64,000 nt of DNA, taken from contig JAZBRS010000050.1 in assembly GCA_037176725.1 (NCBI GenBank), forward strand, positions 18,556,001 to 18,620,000. Direction: 5' to 3'. The position numbers were made by a program, and so were the translations under genes. The notes beneath the pieces were generated by a model that was not told the origin of the DNA, did no database searches, and saw only the letters and a list, made by a program, of their open reading frames with translations. Source of the stretch: Posidonia oceanica (Eukaryota; Streptophyta; Magnoliopsida; Alismatales; Posidoniaceae). This document shows, piece after piece, positions 35,406 through 47,089 of this stretch (positions are counted from its first letter, which is position 1; each line of letters begins with the position of its first letter).

Positions 35406-37202
35406 ATGGAGCGCATGAGCATTACCTCTACCTCCATGGCACAGCAAGGCCTAGGCCCGAATGGGTCTTTATTCAGAGGCTCAACCTCACAGACGAAAGG
35501 GCCAGGAACCCCCAGCTTCTCACGAGCCGCTGGCCGGTGAAAATTCCCACACGCCTCCATCCTCTTCGATTACCACACTGATGCAAATGAAGAAGGAGGG
35601 GAGGCGGATCAGTCCCGAGCAATGAACATCCCACCCGAGTTCACACGTCCCGAGGCAACTTCTAACGTTGTGCCTCCCGTTGTGACTACTTCCTACCCGA
35701 TTGAGGAGGAGACCTACGAGGTCCGGCAATCCCTGGCTCAACAACAACATTTCACGCACACAAGCCCACAAACCTCCGCCCTCCAAGAACACCACAACCA
35801 CCTATTCCAGACGCCAGTCTACACACATGCCACACCTAACCTTACCTTCCCTAACCAAGGCCCTTATCCACCATACCACACGACGCCCACCTACCCTTAT
35901 ATCCACCCAACTCCACCATACGCAACCCCATATCTGCCACAACCTCCTGCTAACACGCCATACTATCCCACTCCACCTCCACCATCATTCTTCCATCCAC
36001 AACAACCTCCCATTAACATACCTTACTACCCTACATGACCTCAATCATCATTCTTCCATCCACAACATAACACATCACTACCACCATTCCCACAGACACA
36101 CCAACACCCGAGCCAGGGGCATTACGCCGCACCAGGGACTGATCTTAAGAGGATGATTGCCGAAGCCCTAACGGAGGCCAGAGTCACTTCCAAGACACCC
36201 ATCGGCTACGACATCTCCAAGTTCCCTCACTTTGCCCTTCCCTTAGGATTTAAAATGCCAAAAATGAGGAGATATAACGGTATAGAGGATCCCAGGAACC
36301 ACATATCTACCTTCACTATGGATACTCTGCCATACCGTTATGACACCGGGCTCACTGCATACCTCTTCTTCAAGACGCTTGAGGGAGAAGCCTTAAAGTG
36401 ATTTGACATCTTGACTTCCTATGATCTCCAAGATTTTAGGATAATTGAGGAGAAATTTCTAAATCAATACAGTCACCGGGTGCCACACAAACCCACTCCA
36501 GGCGACCTCACAGCTGAGAGGATGAGGTCGAATGAGGACTTTGTCACCTTCACTAGCCGGTGGAGGGACCTGGCCGCTAGATCAGAGTGCTACATACCTG
36601 AAGGCCAAGCCGTGGAAATAATCGCAAGAAATACCACGAGAGCACTCAGAGCTGGACTGTTGGTAGGTGACTTCCACACCTATCCACAGTTATATGAGCG
36701 GGCCGCCAAGGTGATGCGGAACAGAGAAGAGCTGCCATTCCTGGAGCTCGAAGCAAAAAGCCGGAAGAAGACTGCAGGACATACAATAGAAGGTGTCACT
36801 GGCAACATGTCACAACTAACCACGCAGCATCAAAGGGCATGGAAAGGGCAACCCTTCCAGTAGCTTCAATATCAAGCGGAACAACAGAGGCAGCCATTCC
36901 AACAGTTCCAACCCTAGCACCCTAATCCCCCGGTAAATGCCCAACAGGGGCAGAACAACGGTCAATACAAAGCACCACCGCAAGGGCAGAGGGACTACCA
37001 CAATGTTCCTCCTCCACAGGCACCTAGAGGACCAAGGAGACAAAGCTACCCACCACTTCCAGAGACGATCCCAGACATCTTCAGGATGCTGATCGAAAGT
37101 GGGGACTTACAACTCCCAGTGCCAAAACCAAATGCTCCCAACGCAAACATGACCAAGTACTGTGCATACCACTAGAAAAACGGGCACACACTTGAAGAAT
37201 GT
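35406..37202 (+). pseudogene. gag of element C, 5' part (split by element B)
   Basis: The frame starts at ATG 35406 (MERMSITSTS); TGA at 35538 was probably CGA or TGG. A Pro/Tyr/His-rich segment follows (repeats of PYYPTPPPP and PPSFFHPQ), then the capsid domain at about 36153-36800: PKMRRYNGIEDPRNHISTF, LFFKTLEGEAL[W]F, FLNQYSHRV, WRDLAARS. A Gln-rich part follows, then the zinc-knuckle-like YCAYHxKNGHTLEEC (C-H-H-C spacing), which is cut by element B at Cys and continues at 57649. Stops: TGA 36036 and 36399 (W codon), TAG 36861, 36916 and 37173 (Q codons). Gag packages RNA into the particle. Confidence 0.85.
37198..37202 (+). repeat. Left target-site duplication of element B (AATGT)
   Basis: AATGT directly before TGTAGACACC; the identical AATGT at 57644-57648 follows the 3' LTR. 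Removing B and one copy restores the Cys-Tyr reading frame of gag C. Confidence 0.95.
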
Positions 37203-40200
37203 TGTAGACACCCCACTCTAACAGCCAAGAAGTTGGTTGTTCTCTTTTGCAGGCTCGTGTGGACTCTGGAATGGCATCCCTTTTCTAACCCATTTTCTAA
37301 CCCAAAACCAAACCCAAAACCTTGCCCAAACCCTAGAAGTCTTTACCAAGCCTCTTTGCATCTTTTATAACCCTTCTAGGCCCAAACCTAAGCCCATTTG
37401 CAGTCTATGCCACCTGAGTGTGTTGGACGCTGGAACAGGCAACGTCCAACGTTGAACGCCGCCTGTGCTAGCGTCCAACGTTGGACGCCCTCTGGTCTGG
37501 CGTCCAACAGCTCGAGGGCAGCAGCGGCTGTTCCACCCCTTCCAGCTCATCAGCCGTCCAATCCCGCACCTCCCTGCACTTACTACCGGTTCTTCCAGCC
37601 CCTCCAGCTCATCCACTACCTTCCAAGGATGAATTACTACCTTGGATACTCATCATTGCCCATTTAACTGGAAATCCCGCTCTCACCGCCCTCACACCTT
37701 CGACCGCCCGTGTCAGCCACCGCCATGGCTCCACCGGCCGTCTGACACGCCTTTGCCATAGCCCTGACATCCCTCGAGGCTCGCACACACCCATTGGCCT
37801 CTGACATCGCCTGCAAACACCTGCAAATCGTCTGCAAACCCCTCTGTCAGCACACAAACCCATGCCATTTTTGCACAAAACCGCAACTTCCAGCCTTCGC
37901 CATAGACACCACACAGAGCTGAGAGAGAATTGGCGACCTCCAGAGTGTAGAAGCGACTCCCCTTTCCATCCTTGATGCTTCGCGACCTCCTCTGGTGCTC
38001 CGAGTAGCTCAGACGACCTCGCCAAAGTCGCTGCTATCAGCATACCTGCAACTCCGGCAAGCTTGGTGGAACCGCCGGTCTAGAGCTCCAAATGGTTAGT
38101 TTTCCATCCCATTAGGTCTTGCATGCATAGTAGTACGTTCCCATGCAGTTTTACGTTTTTTGGAATCCTTTTGGTCGTGATTCACCGCCCAGAAGGAGTT
38201 CAATGTGTTGGACGCACCAACTGGTGTGTCCAACGTTGGATGCGGCATAGGCCAGCGTCCAACGGTCTGCTCTGCCTTACTCTAGTTTTCATGCTTTCCA
38301 TGCTTTATCATTGCATGCCTTTTTGCAAATATATGCCATATGTTTCCTTTAATGCTCTCTGATGTTATGCCATGCTTTCTAGCTTATTCCATGCTTGTTT
38401 GAAGCCTTGTAGCATGCTTTAAGTTCAGCCTGTCTCCTGCCTGCGTTGGACGGCAGGGTAAGCCGTGTCCAACGTTGGATGCTGGTTCACCTAGCCTCCA
38501 ACATATCTGCTTGCCTTGCTTTGCTACTATGCCTACATCATGCATATTTTTGATATTACTTTATGATTCATGCATGCTTAGAGATGCCTAGCCCCTATGG
38601 CACCCATGTTTAGGTTTGCTAGGTTTTCTCAAGTAGTTTATTCCTTTTGCAAGTTCTTAAGCTTCCATTTCTCATGCATGTTCTTCCTTTTTTGCTTTCT
38701 TTGACTCAAATGATTGCTGTGCATGCTCCTGTTAGTCTCTTACACGCTTTAATGTGTTTGCATGCATATAGGTGGGGTAGAGCTGAGCTCCCCCTTTAGA
38801 ACAGGTGAGTCTGCATGTCTGGGTCATTGGACGCCAGAGCCTTCGGCGTCCAACGTTGGACGCTGCTGGCTCTAGCATCCAACGTCCTGGCTCTTCATCT
38901 TGCTGTTTAAAGCTTGCATAATGCCCTGATCTTGCTTGTTTGCTTACCTCCTGTGTTCTTATGCATGTCTAGCTTCTCCAGCAACTATCTTTTAATTTCT
39001 GTGGATTATTTTGCTATTTTATGCATGTTTTCTTTATGTGTTGTGCCTCCCAGGGCGTTGTACGTTGCTGGAGCTGGCGTCCAACATTGGACGCCGACCT
39101 AGCTTGCGTCCATCAACCTGGTTGCATCTCTGACCTAGCACAGGCTGCAGGTAAGGTCTGAATTAATTTTTTTATGCTTCCCATGTTTGCTTGCTTGCCC
39201 CATGCTCATCCCCAGTAACCCAAATGCATGATCCCTATTCTCATCTATCACTTGTATGCTCCCTTCTCTCCTCTATCTTCTGTTCTGTGTTGGACGCCAG
39301 CCACTCTGGCGTCTAACGTTGGCTGCCCAGCGTACAAGCGTCCAACAACATACTAGCTTGAATCCTTGATTCTGGCATGCTCCTTGCTCTGATTCCTCTT
39401 CTAATCTTCTGTTAGGTTAGATTTGCATGTCAGGCACCCATTTAGTTGCATATTTGCATCTATATTGCATCCATATTGTTAGAATGCATTGTTTTTCAAA
39501 ATCTGCATGCTGTCTGCCTCCAACAGGTGTTGGATGCCAGCAATGCTAGCGTCCAACGTTGGACACTGGTGTTGCCAGTGTCCAATACTTGCAGATGGCT
39601 GACAGCCATTTTAAAGCGTCGCTTTCGTTTCGTTCACCGTTTTCTGCACCTTTTCGCTTCTTTGGCTTGCTGCAACCCCAATGCATGTTGCCCACCCCGT
39701 TGTTTTGATTTTGCACCCCGCTTTGCCTCGTTTTTCGCACTTTGCCCTGTTTTCCGCGTTTTGCATCGTTTTTCGCTCCACTGCATGGTTTTCCGTGCCC
39801 CTTTGCATCGCTTTCTACCTTTTGCATTGTTTTTCGTGCCTTGCATTATTTTCCGCATTTTCGCACCATTTTCCGCATCTGCTTTGCTTTGTCGCTTGCA
39901 TGCCACTTGCATTGTTTGGTCTTCCTGCAGTTTTGCTTTCTCGCTTGCATCTGCATATAGGGTTGTGATGCTTACTACTTAGGAGTTCTCACGAACCAGG
40001 GTCCGCCCAGTTTGGAACGCTAGCAGCGTGGCTGAGCACTTAGATAGCACGTTTATTTCCAATGCATAGCAGGTAAGCATGTATGGCATTTAGGCATTAG
40101 GCTAATAATTCCCTGCATTAGCGCGAGATTGCCTAAAAAAGACCAACTCTCGGACGTATCAGGGTGCCTAACACCTTCCCCGTGTGTAACAGGAGTCCTT

Positions 40201-40539
40201 GCCCTTTCTCTTGGCTCGCATCGACCTTTCCTTTATCCTAGGCTTGAGTCATAGCATAGCAAAGCATAGCTTAGCTTAGCATTGCATTCCTTTGCCCCTC
40301 CCTGCATCCGGTTTTGCGTGTCTTTTCATGTTTAACCCCTGGTTTTCCTTGTCTTCCAACTCAATAGACCCGGTGGCGACTCCGAATTGTCTTATCATTT
40401 CTTTTCTTTTCTTTTCTTTTGCCAGCGTTTCCGAGTCGAGTTCTTCCCTCGGATCCAGCCGCATATAGTGAGCCTATTTTGATCGGTGCACACACGCTTT
40501 GGTAACGTGCATGGACGATCAGAATTCAAGATTACTACA
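37203..40539 (+). repeat. 5' LTR of element B (3.34 kb)
   Basis: TGTAGACACCCC to ATTACTACA. Palindromic GTCCAAC cassettes lie at 37422-37509, 38207-38263, 38446-38502, 38825-38883, 39075-39114, 39289-39345 and 39528-39590. A degenerate TTTTCGC repeat (39620-39900) comes before the conserved block with CCTAACACCTTCCCC (near 40165) and TGGCGACTCC at 40374-40383. It should carry the promoter and poly(A) signals; I could not place a convincing TATA box. Frames inside the LTR are not conserved as proteins. Confidence 0.92.
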
Positions 40540-40540
40540 G

Positions 40541-40558
40541 TGGCAACTCCACTAGGGA
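40541..40558 (+). promoter_or_regulatory. Primer-binding site of element B (tRNA-Arg-like)
   Basis: TGGCAACTCCACTAGGGA begins one base after the LTR end. It differs at two G-to-A positions from TGGCGACTCCACTGGGGA, which I recall as the complement of the plant tRNA-Arg 3' end and as the Ogre PBS. The two changes fit decay after insertion. Confidence 0.75.
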
Positions 40559-41715
40559 GAAGTACTCCGGCTTTCGCCTTGGCCTTCTCGCCGCTTGCTT
40601 GGGTGTTTTGCTTGCCTTTTGCTTCTACCTGCTTTACTTGCTTACCTGCTTGCTTGGTTATTTACCTGCTTTATGCCATGATTGCCTGCGTTGCTTCATT
40701 TGTTTGCATCACATGTCTAAATACTTGCTTGGCACACCATGCATGCCTTTTGAATGATGAATGCTTCCTCTTACACCAATACAATGCCACTGCACCTGCA
40801 CATGCTATGCATACCTGCTTTTTGCTATGATAAGTGTTTTTCTTTCACTATCATGCTCACCCACACATACACATGCCATGCCCATGCCTTTTGCTGTGAT
40901 GTGTGTTGTCTGCTTGCCATATCTGGGTGATTTTCTTCCCTTTTTGCATTAAGCCTAAGGACAATTAGAGACTGATTGCTTCCCCCATGCCTAATTAAAA
41001 ACAGCAAGTAAAAAGAACTTCTAAGAGCAACTAGAGACTGCAAACACACCTGCACCCCCTTGAGTTATTAAAATACGCAAGATAAAACGCGAAGCATTTG
41101 CATAAAGCATCATATAGGGCATGCATTCTTCTCATCTGAGTCCACCTACAGTCTGAGAAGAATAGTCCCGGTCTCTTGCCCCCAGTGCTTTAGCATGGCG
41201 TAAGTAGATCGGTCTATCCCCCCTTGTCAAGGGATCGCGTCGGTGTTAGTAAGGGGTACCGCCCATGCTTCTGGCAGGGTCAAGGCCACCTACACACCAC
41301 TACGTCACCACCTGAGCTTTGGGCCAAGTTTAAGATGTGGGACCTGCTTTTTCTAGCCTGAGTTGGCGACCCGTACACCCCTGAGCGTTCGAAGTAGATT
41401 GCCTACTAGGACACCCTAGATTGGTGAGGGAGAGCATGCTAGAAAGCATACATCTGCATTCATATCATACACTAACACATTTGCTTTTACTTTCAGGTTC
41501 TAATCCCTTGATTTTGTTTGCCTTTCGCGCAGAGGTCTGTCAGCGAGTTCCTTAGCTGGAGCTTGAGTGCCTTCTTTTGCTGACGCCCCTGCTGCGACCC
41601 CTGCTTCTGATCATCCCCCCTTCCGAGCTACTTCGCTTTAGCGAACATAACTCCTCCTAGGATTCACCCCCTTGCTCCTGCCTGTAGCCCTGTGATCACC
41701 CGTTCTCAGTCAACG
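40559..41715 (+). other. Leader (5' UTR) of element B
   Basis: Non-coding, collinear with the F leader. T-rich TTGCTTGCC motifs come first, then GCCTAAGGACAATTAGAGACTG (near 40951), CACCTACAGTCTGAGAAG (near 41142), a GGTGAGGGAGAGCATGCTAG block (near 41423) and TTGCTGACGCCCCTG (near 41577). No gene is seen. Confidence 0.7.
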
Positions 41716-42310
41716 ATGGCCCAGTTTGTTGGTGACTCCCAGGTCCCTGTTGCCCTAGAGGTGGCCCCTCTTTTGGTCCCTTCAGCTCCTGCATTGACTC
41801 GCTCTATGCCAGCGTCTCCTTCTTTGGTACAGCTGCCGCCTTCTTATTCTATGGGGCAATGCGAGGCTCCACCAGACCCGGTTGCCGAGACTATCTTGAT
41901 AACCGCCGCCGGTCTCCGGAGACACCGCTGACTCCTCCTCCCCAGGGTGATGTCACTTTTGGCACTCACCCTGCTGTGGCGAATTATGCCCTAGGACCTC
42001 CGCCTCTTGGACAATCTGTATCCCAGCCGCTTGATTCTGGTCCTCTGTCGATCCTGCAACTCAGCATACCTACTGACGAGTCCCCTGAGATGCAGTATCA
42101 GCAGCTGATGGAGACTGCCCAGAGACTGCAGGGCATGGCTCTATCTCTCCACCCTTCTTTCGTTCCTGCTACTCCCGAGGCTCCGCTGCGACCTGCCCTT
42201 GCGTCGCAGGCATTCCCCTCTACTCCCCCGCCTAGACCACCGCCTCAGCTACTCACTGCTCAGGCGATGGGGGCCCAGCTTCCGCCTCCTGCTCGAGGCA
42301 TGGGCCCCTA
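41716..42310 (+). pseudogene. gag of element B, capsid domain deleted
   Basis: ATG 41716 (MAQFVGDSQV) and the Pro-rich N-terminal part match F up to QLPPPA near 42290. Sequence then jumps to the TVIDLTWDP segment that in F lies ~2 kb further (22172). The whole capsid domain (20653-21080 in F) is therefore absent. A frame change near 41905 also separates the N-terminus from the rest. No particle protein can be made from this copy. Confidence 0.82.
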
Positions 42311-43620
42311 CGGTTATTGACTTAACCTGGGACCCCCATCGCGTACCCTATGACTACACCACGGAAACGTGTGCAGAAGTCACGCGATCAAGGACGGTAT
42401 ACCAGCCCGCAACACCGGTGGTAAGGCCCAGCCGTCCAGCACCCGCTGCACCTCCACCAGCAAGCCAGCCCACAGCACCCCTACCTGTTAGCCAGCCTGT
42501 AGCACCCCCAGCATCAAGCCAACCCCCTGCACCTAGCCCAGCAGAGCCAACTCCCAGAGCACCCCCTCCTATAGCCAGAAAGCCACACCACAAAACTGAC
42601 ATCACTTCCCAACTTAGGAGGGTTAAAGCCGATATATCCATTTGGGACCTTATCCACTCCTCTTCTGAACATCGTGAGGCTTTTCTCCGAGTGTTCCAAG
42701 CTGCCCATGTGTCCCAAGCCATAGAACCTGCGGCCCTAGAGAGCATGGTTGGCGTTATCGCGGAGCCGCAAATCATCTCTTTCACGAGTGATGAGCTGCC
42801 TCCGGCCGGGATTAATCATAACCAACCCTTGTTTGTCACGGTGCAATACAAAAACTTTCGCATTCCCCTATCGCTGGTTGATAATGGGTTAGGCCTTAAT
42901 GTCTGTCCGTTGCGCACTACAACCAGGCTCGGATTCAAAGCCGAGGATATCACTCGGGCGATAAAGGGAATGACAGCTTTTGATAATACGCACCATGACG
43001 CTCTAGGAATTCTGATTATTCCTTTGATCATTGGCTCGGTCACTTTCAATGTGGAGTTCTACATTGTTGACTTGGAGCCTAACTTTAACTTCCTGCTTGG
43101 GCGCCCTTGGCTGCACAAGCATCAGGTCATCCCCTCGACCCTCCACCACATGATCAAGTTCTGCCACGGCGACGATGTTATCGTTGTAATGGCGGAAAAC
43201 TTCGAGAAGGAGCGAATCGAGGTGGTTACACCCATCTCTTCGCATACTATCCCTTTTGACCCTGAACTTTCAGCTGCTTTGTATCGAGTTAATCGGTGTG
43301 AGCCGGTTAGCTTTGTACCTGATCTTGAACGTGTCAACTCCTTGGCCATTCACAGCAACCCCTTCCGGATAGTCGAAAATGTCTGTCACAGATGGGGCTA
43401 TGTCAAAGGAGAGCCGCTCGGGCGATATGGCCAGGGAATTGCTGAGCCAGTCCAAGCAGCAGAGCGAAGAGATTCTAAAGGCCTTGGATATGATCTGCAG
43501 TCCAGTAAAGACAGATGCACGCTGCCCAAGGATCAGAGGATGGCTATCCCGCAGGACCTCACTAACTTCACCAGTGCAGGTATCCTAGAATCTAACAGCA
43601 GTGAAGCCTCAGCACAGTAG
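42311..43620 (+). pseudogene. Protease region of element B (open frame up to a TAG shared with F)
   Basis: A single frame, open from 42199, covers TVIDLTWDP, a Pro/Ala-rich part, SQLRRVKADISIWDLIH and the retropepsin core with D-N-G at 42880-42888 (LVDNGLGLNVCPL) and FNFLLGRPWLHKH near 43090. It lacks the 1-nt deletion seen in F. It ends at TAG 43618-43620, the same codon that is TAG in F. The protease would cut the polyprotein into its parts. The fold is complete by inspection, so this domain could be active if translated. Confidence 0.82.
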
Positions 43621-45675
43621 GCGCTATGCCCGAGTTCCCAGCTGCCAGAAGAAGAATGGGTCTGCATCGAGGACTATTACTCAGATGAGGAGGAGTCTGG
43701 TATAGTTGAGGCAGCCCCAACCAGCAGCAAGGACCAGCTCAATGCGACTGCGTCCCGGTCAGTTTGCTTGGCACTTACTAATGAAGCAGCAGAATTGGCA
43801 AACCCTAAGGCAAGGCTGACAGTTTCCCCACTTTCTGCAGCATCACCAAAGTTGCCGACAGTCGCAGCTGCAGCACTAGAACCAGAAGCACGCCCTCCGG
43901 CATTATCTGACAGTCAGCCTGTGCCCGCAGCCGCACCAGCATGGAAATCACTTTCTCAGGCGGCACAGTCAGTCGGATCAGGCGACAGCGTGAATCGGCC
44001 CACATCCTTGACAGTGCCAAAAGCAAGCCAGGCGGCTCTGTCAGGCACACCGCTGTCAGCCTCAGCAGATCTTGCTATGCGGAAGATTCTTGCCGCTGCT
44101 ACCGGGAGACCACCACTATCACCCACGGGCACCGGCATTTCATCCCCAAGCATGGCGGCCCAGCCATTGGCTCCTCAGAAGAGCAGTTGTGCCTCCCGGC
44201 CAGCACCAGCAGTGATCCTGGCAGCATACCTAGCAGCAGCAAAGCAGAAGCCCCAAGCAGTAGAAAGCCCAGCAGTCAAGCCAGGGCCGGCCGCAAGCCT
44301 GGCAGTCGCTTACTACGTCGACTCACCCTCGAATGAGGAGGCAAGAGCAGCTACTGATGCTCATATTGATTTCTCTATGGGAGACTTGGAGCAATTATTC
44401 CAGGAGCAACTCGCGTCACTGGCCCAGGATGTGGCCGAGCATGAGACCGCGCAGAAGAAGGGGAAGGCCGTGGCCATAGATCCCTCTATCATGGTTCTGG
44501 AGGAGGATCTAGTGCTAGAGGCGCCCATCAGACCAGATGAGCTGATCACCCTGCAGCCAGAGGATGGGTCTCGATGGTTTGTGCAGCGCATGCCACACTT
44601 GAACAATGCAGCGGGCGGCAGCACCCTGATTAGCTATCGGCCTGGTATGTCCTTGGCAAGCACACCAGAGCATGCAGAAGAAGAAACCACACAGCAGATA
44701 CCAGTAGCATTAGCATCATAGGCAGCACCAGTAACGCAGCAAGTAGTAGTGGTACAACATGCAGAGCCCCATGCAGAGTCCCATGCAGAGCCCCATGCAG
44801 AATCTCTTGCAGAGTCCCATGTAGAGCACCATGCAGAGCAACATGCAGAAGTAGGAGAGTCCCATGCAGAGCACCATGCAGAGGCCCATGTAGAGCACCA
44901 TGTAGAGCCCCATGCAGAGTCCCATGTAGAGCACCATGCAGAGTCCCATGTAGTAGAAGTAGAGCACCATGCAGTAGATGTAGAGCACCATGCAGTAGAT
45001 ATAGAGCAACATGCACCTATAGTAGTAGAGCAACATGCAGTAGTAGTAGAGCAACATGCACTAGTAGCAGCGGAGCAATATGCACAAGTAGCGGCGGTAC
45101 AACACACATCAGTAGTGGTACAACATGCACAGGCAATAGCGCAGCAAGCACCAGCAGCACAGCAACAAGCAGCAGCATATGCAGTCCCCACACAGCAGGC
45201 AGTAGCACAGTTAGCCCCAATACAGTCAGCAGCAGCAGAATTGACAGAATCTGTAGAGTTAGAGCAGGCAAAGCCAGCTGAGGAACTTGCCAGGACGGAG
45301 GTCGCGCACCAAGGCTATAAAAACACTCGGGTATGCGTAACCATCCTGAAGCGTCACCAGGGCCAAGCAGCGGAACACTTGCACTCCTTCGATATCTCAG
45401 ATCCCACTTTTGAGAAGGAGATCCTCTCGGAACTTATTGCATATGGAGAGGAGGTTGATGCAGACGAAGATGAGAATGATGAACCATCGCCTGAGTTCCG
45501 GCCCCATGATGACGATCCAAAGGGCCCCAACCTACATGTAGAAGAAGAGACAGAGGTTGTCAGCATTGGCACAGCAGAAGAAGTCAGAGAGGTCCGCATC
45601 AGCGCCCTTCTATCGCCCCAGGCTAGAGCAGAGTTCATCGCATTCTTGAAGGAGTATGCAGATGTCTTTGCCTGA
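43621..45675 (+). pseudogene. Protease-RT linker of element B with His-Ala-Glu repeats
   Basis: Landmarks are EEEWVCIEDYYSDEEES (about 43650), AYYVDSPSNEE (about 44310), FVQRMPHLN (44578) and, after TAG at 44719, a tandem run of CATGCAGAG-type 12-15-bp units (44757-45080) encoding HAES, HAEP, HVEH and HHAE blocks, which then turn to HAVVVEQ and Gln/Ala. The acidic segment before RT and FLKEYADVFA follow, ending at TGA 45673 (a Trp codon in F). The linker is low complexity and differs in composition from F and G. It probably is a spacer; the His density could bind metal, but nothing proves it. Confidence 0.7.
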
Positions 45676-47089
45676 AGCTACGAGGATATGGTTGGCCTCG
45701 ACATTGAGATAGTTGTGCACAACCTGCCCTTAGACCCAGATGCAAGGCCAGTAAAGCAGAAGCTAAGGCGATGGCGACCGCAGTGGCTACTTATGATCAA
45801 AGAAGAGATCATCAAGCAGCACAATGTTAACTTCCTCAAGGTCGTCCTTTACCGTGAGTGGCTTGCAAATGTCATCCCAGTACCTAAGAAAGATGGACGA
45901 GTCCGCATGTGCATCGACTATCAGGACCTGAACAAGGCGAGTCTCAAGGACGATTTTCCACTGCCGCACATTGACATCCTAGTCGATAACACTGCGGGGC
46001 ACAAGATGCTTTCTTTCATGGACGGCTTCTCTGGCTATAATCAGATCAGAATGGCAGAGGAAGATATGGAGAAAACATCATTCATCACCCCTTGGGGTGT
46101 CTTCTGCTATCAAGTTATGCCATTTGGGCTAAAGAATGCTAGCGCAACCTATCAAAGGGCCATGACTGCACTTTTCCACGACCTCATGCATCAGGAAGTT
46201 GAGGTATACATGGATGATATGATTGCCAAGACCAAAGAGCCCGAGGATCATCTTGCCTGCTTAAGGAAGCTCTTTGACCGCTTAAGAAAGTACAAGCTAC
46301 GCTTCAACCCCAGCAAATGCATATTCGAGGTATCTTCTGGCAAGCTCCTAGGCTACATTGTTAGCCAGAGGGGGATTGAAGTGGACCCGATGAAAGCAAA
46401 AGCCATCGTGGACATGCCACCCCCCAGGATAGTGAAAGAAGTCCGAGGCCTGCTCGGACGCCTACAGTATATCAATCGGTTCATTGCGCAGCTCACGCCT
46501 ATATGCGAACCGATCTTCAAGCTACTGAAGAAGAATGCACAGATCAGCTGGAGTGAGGAGTGCCAGGCTACCTTAGACAAGATTAAGCAGCTTCTGACCA
46601 AGCCTCCTGTGTTGGTCCCTCCCACGCTGGGAGACCTCTACTTCTCTACCTCTCTACCACCCAGCATTCCATGGGCGCCGTCTTGGGTCAGCATGATGAG
46701 TCTAGTAGAAAGGAGCATGCAATTTATTACCTGAGCAAGAAATTCAATGATTGCAAAGCCAGGTATAGCACAATGGAGAAGACCTACTTATCCCTCTTCT
46801 GGGCTGCACAGAAGCTGAGGCACTACATGATGGCGTACCCAGTCTGGCTTCTATGCCGACATGACTCCATTAAGTTCCTCTTTCAGAAACCAGCAATGGT
46901 AGGCAGATGCGTCAAGTGGCAGGTGCTGTTGTCTCAAGACGACATCACCTTTGTCACGCAGCGAGCCATGAAGGGCCAAGCCATGGCAGACCACCTTGCA
47001 GACTTCCCTTTGCCAGAATACCAGCCTCTCCAGACGCAGTTCCCGGATGAGGACATCCTTTTTGCAATGGAAGACGCTGAGGAGGACCC
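45676..47089 (+). pseudogene. Reverse transcriptase and first RNase H of element B
   Basis: RT motifs: VPVPKKDGRVRMCIDYQDLN, FPLPHID, VMPFGLKNA and YMDD at 46207-46218 (YVDD in F). An 8-bp tandem duplication (CTCTCTAC near 46645-46660) shifts the frame at the start of RNase H (LYFSTS), and the rest continues in another frame from 46671: MGAVLGQHDE, YYLSKKF, LRHYMMAYPV. As in F, the first catalytic Asp of this RNase H is missing. Confidence 0.87.

Noticed and set aside
37422..39590. A CRISPR-like array of GTCCAAC repeats
   Set aside because: The units are spaced hundreds of bases apart, palindromic throughout, and lie in plant LTRs; there is no regular spacer length and no cas gene.
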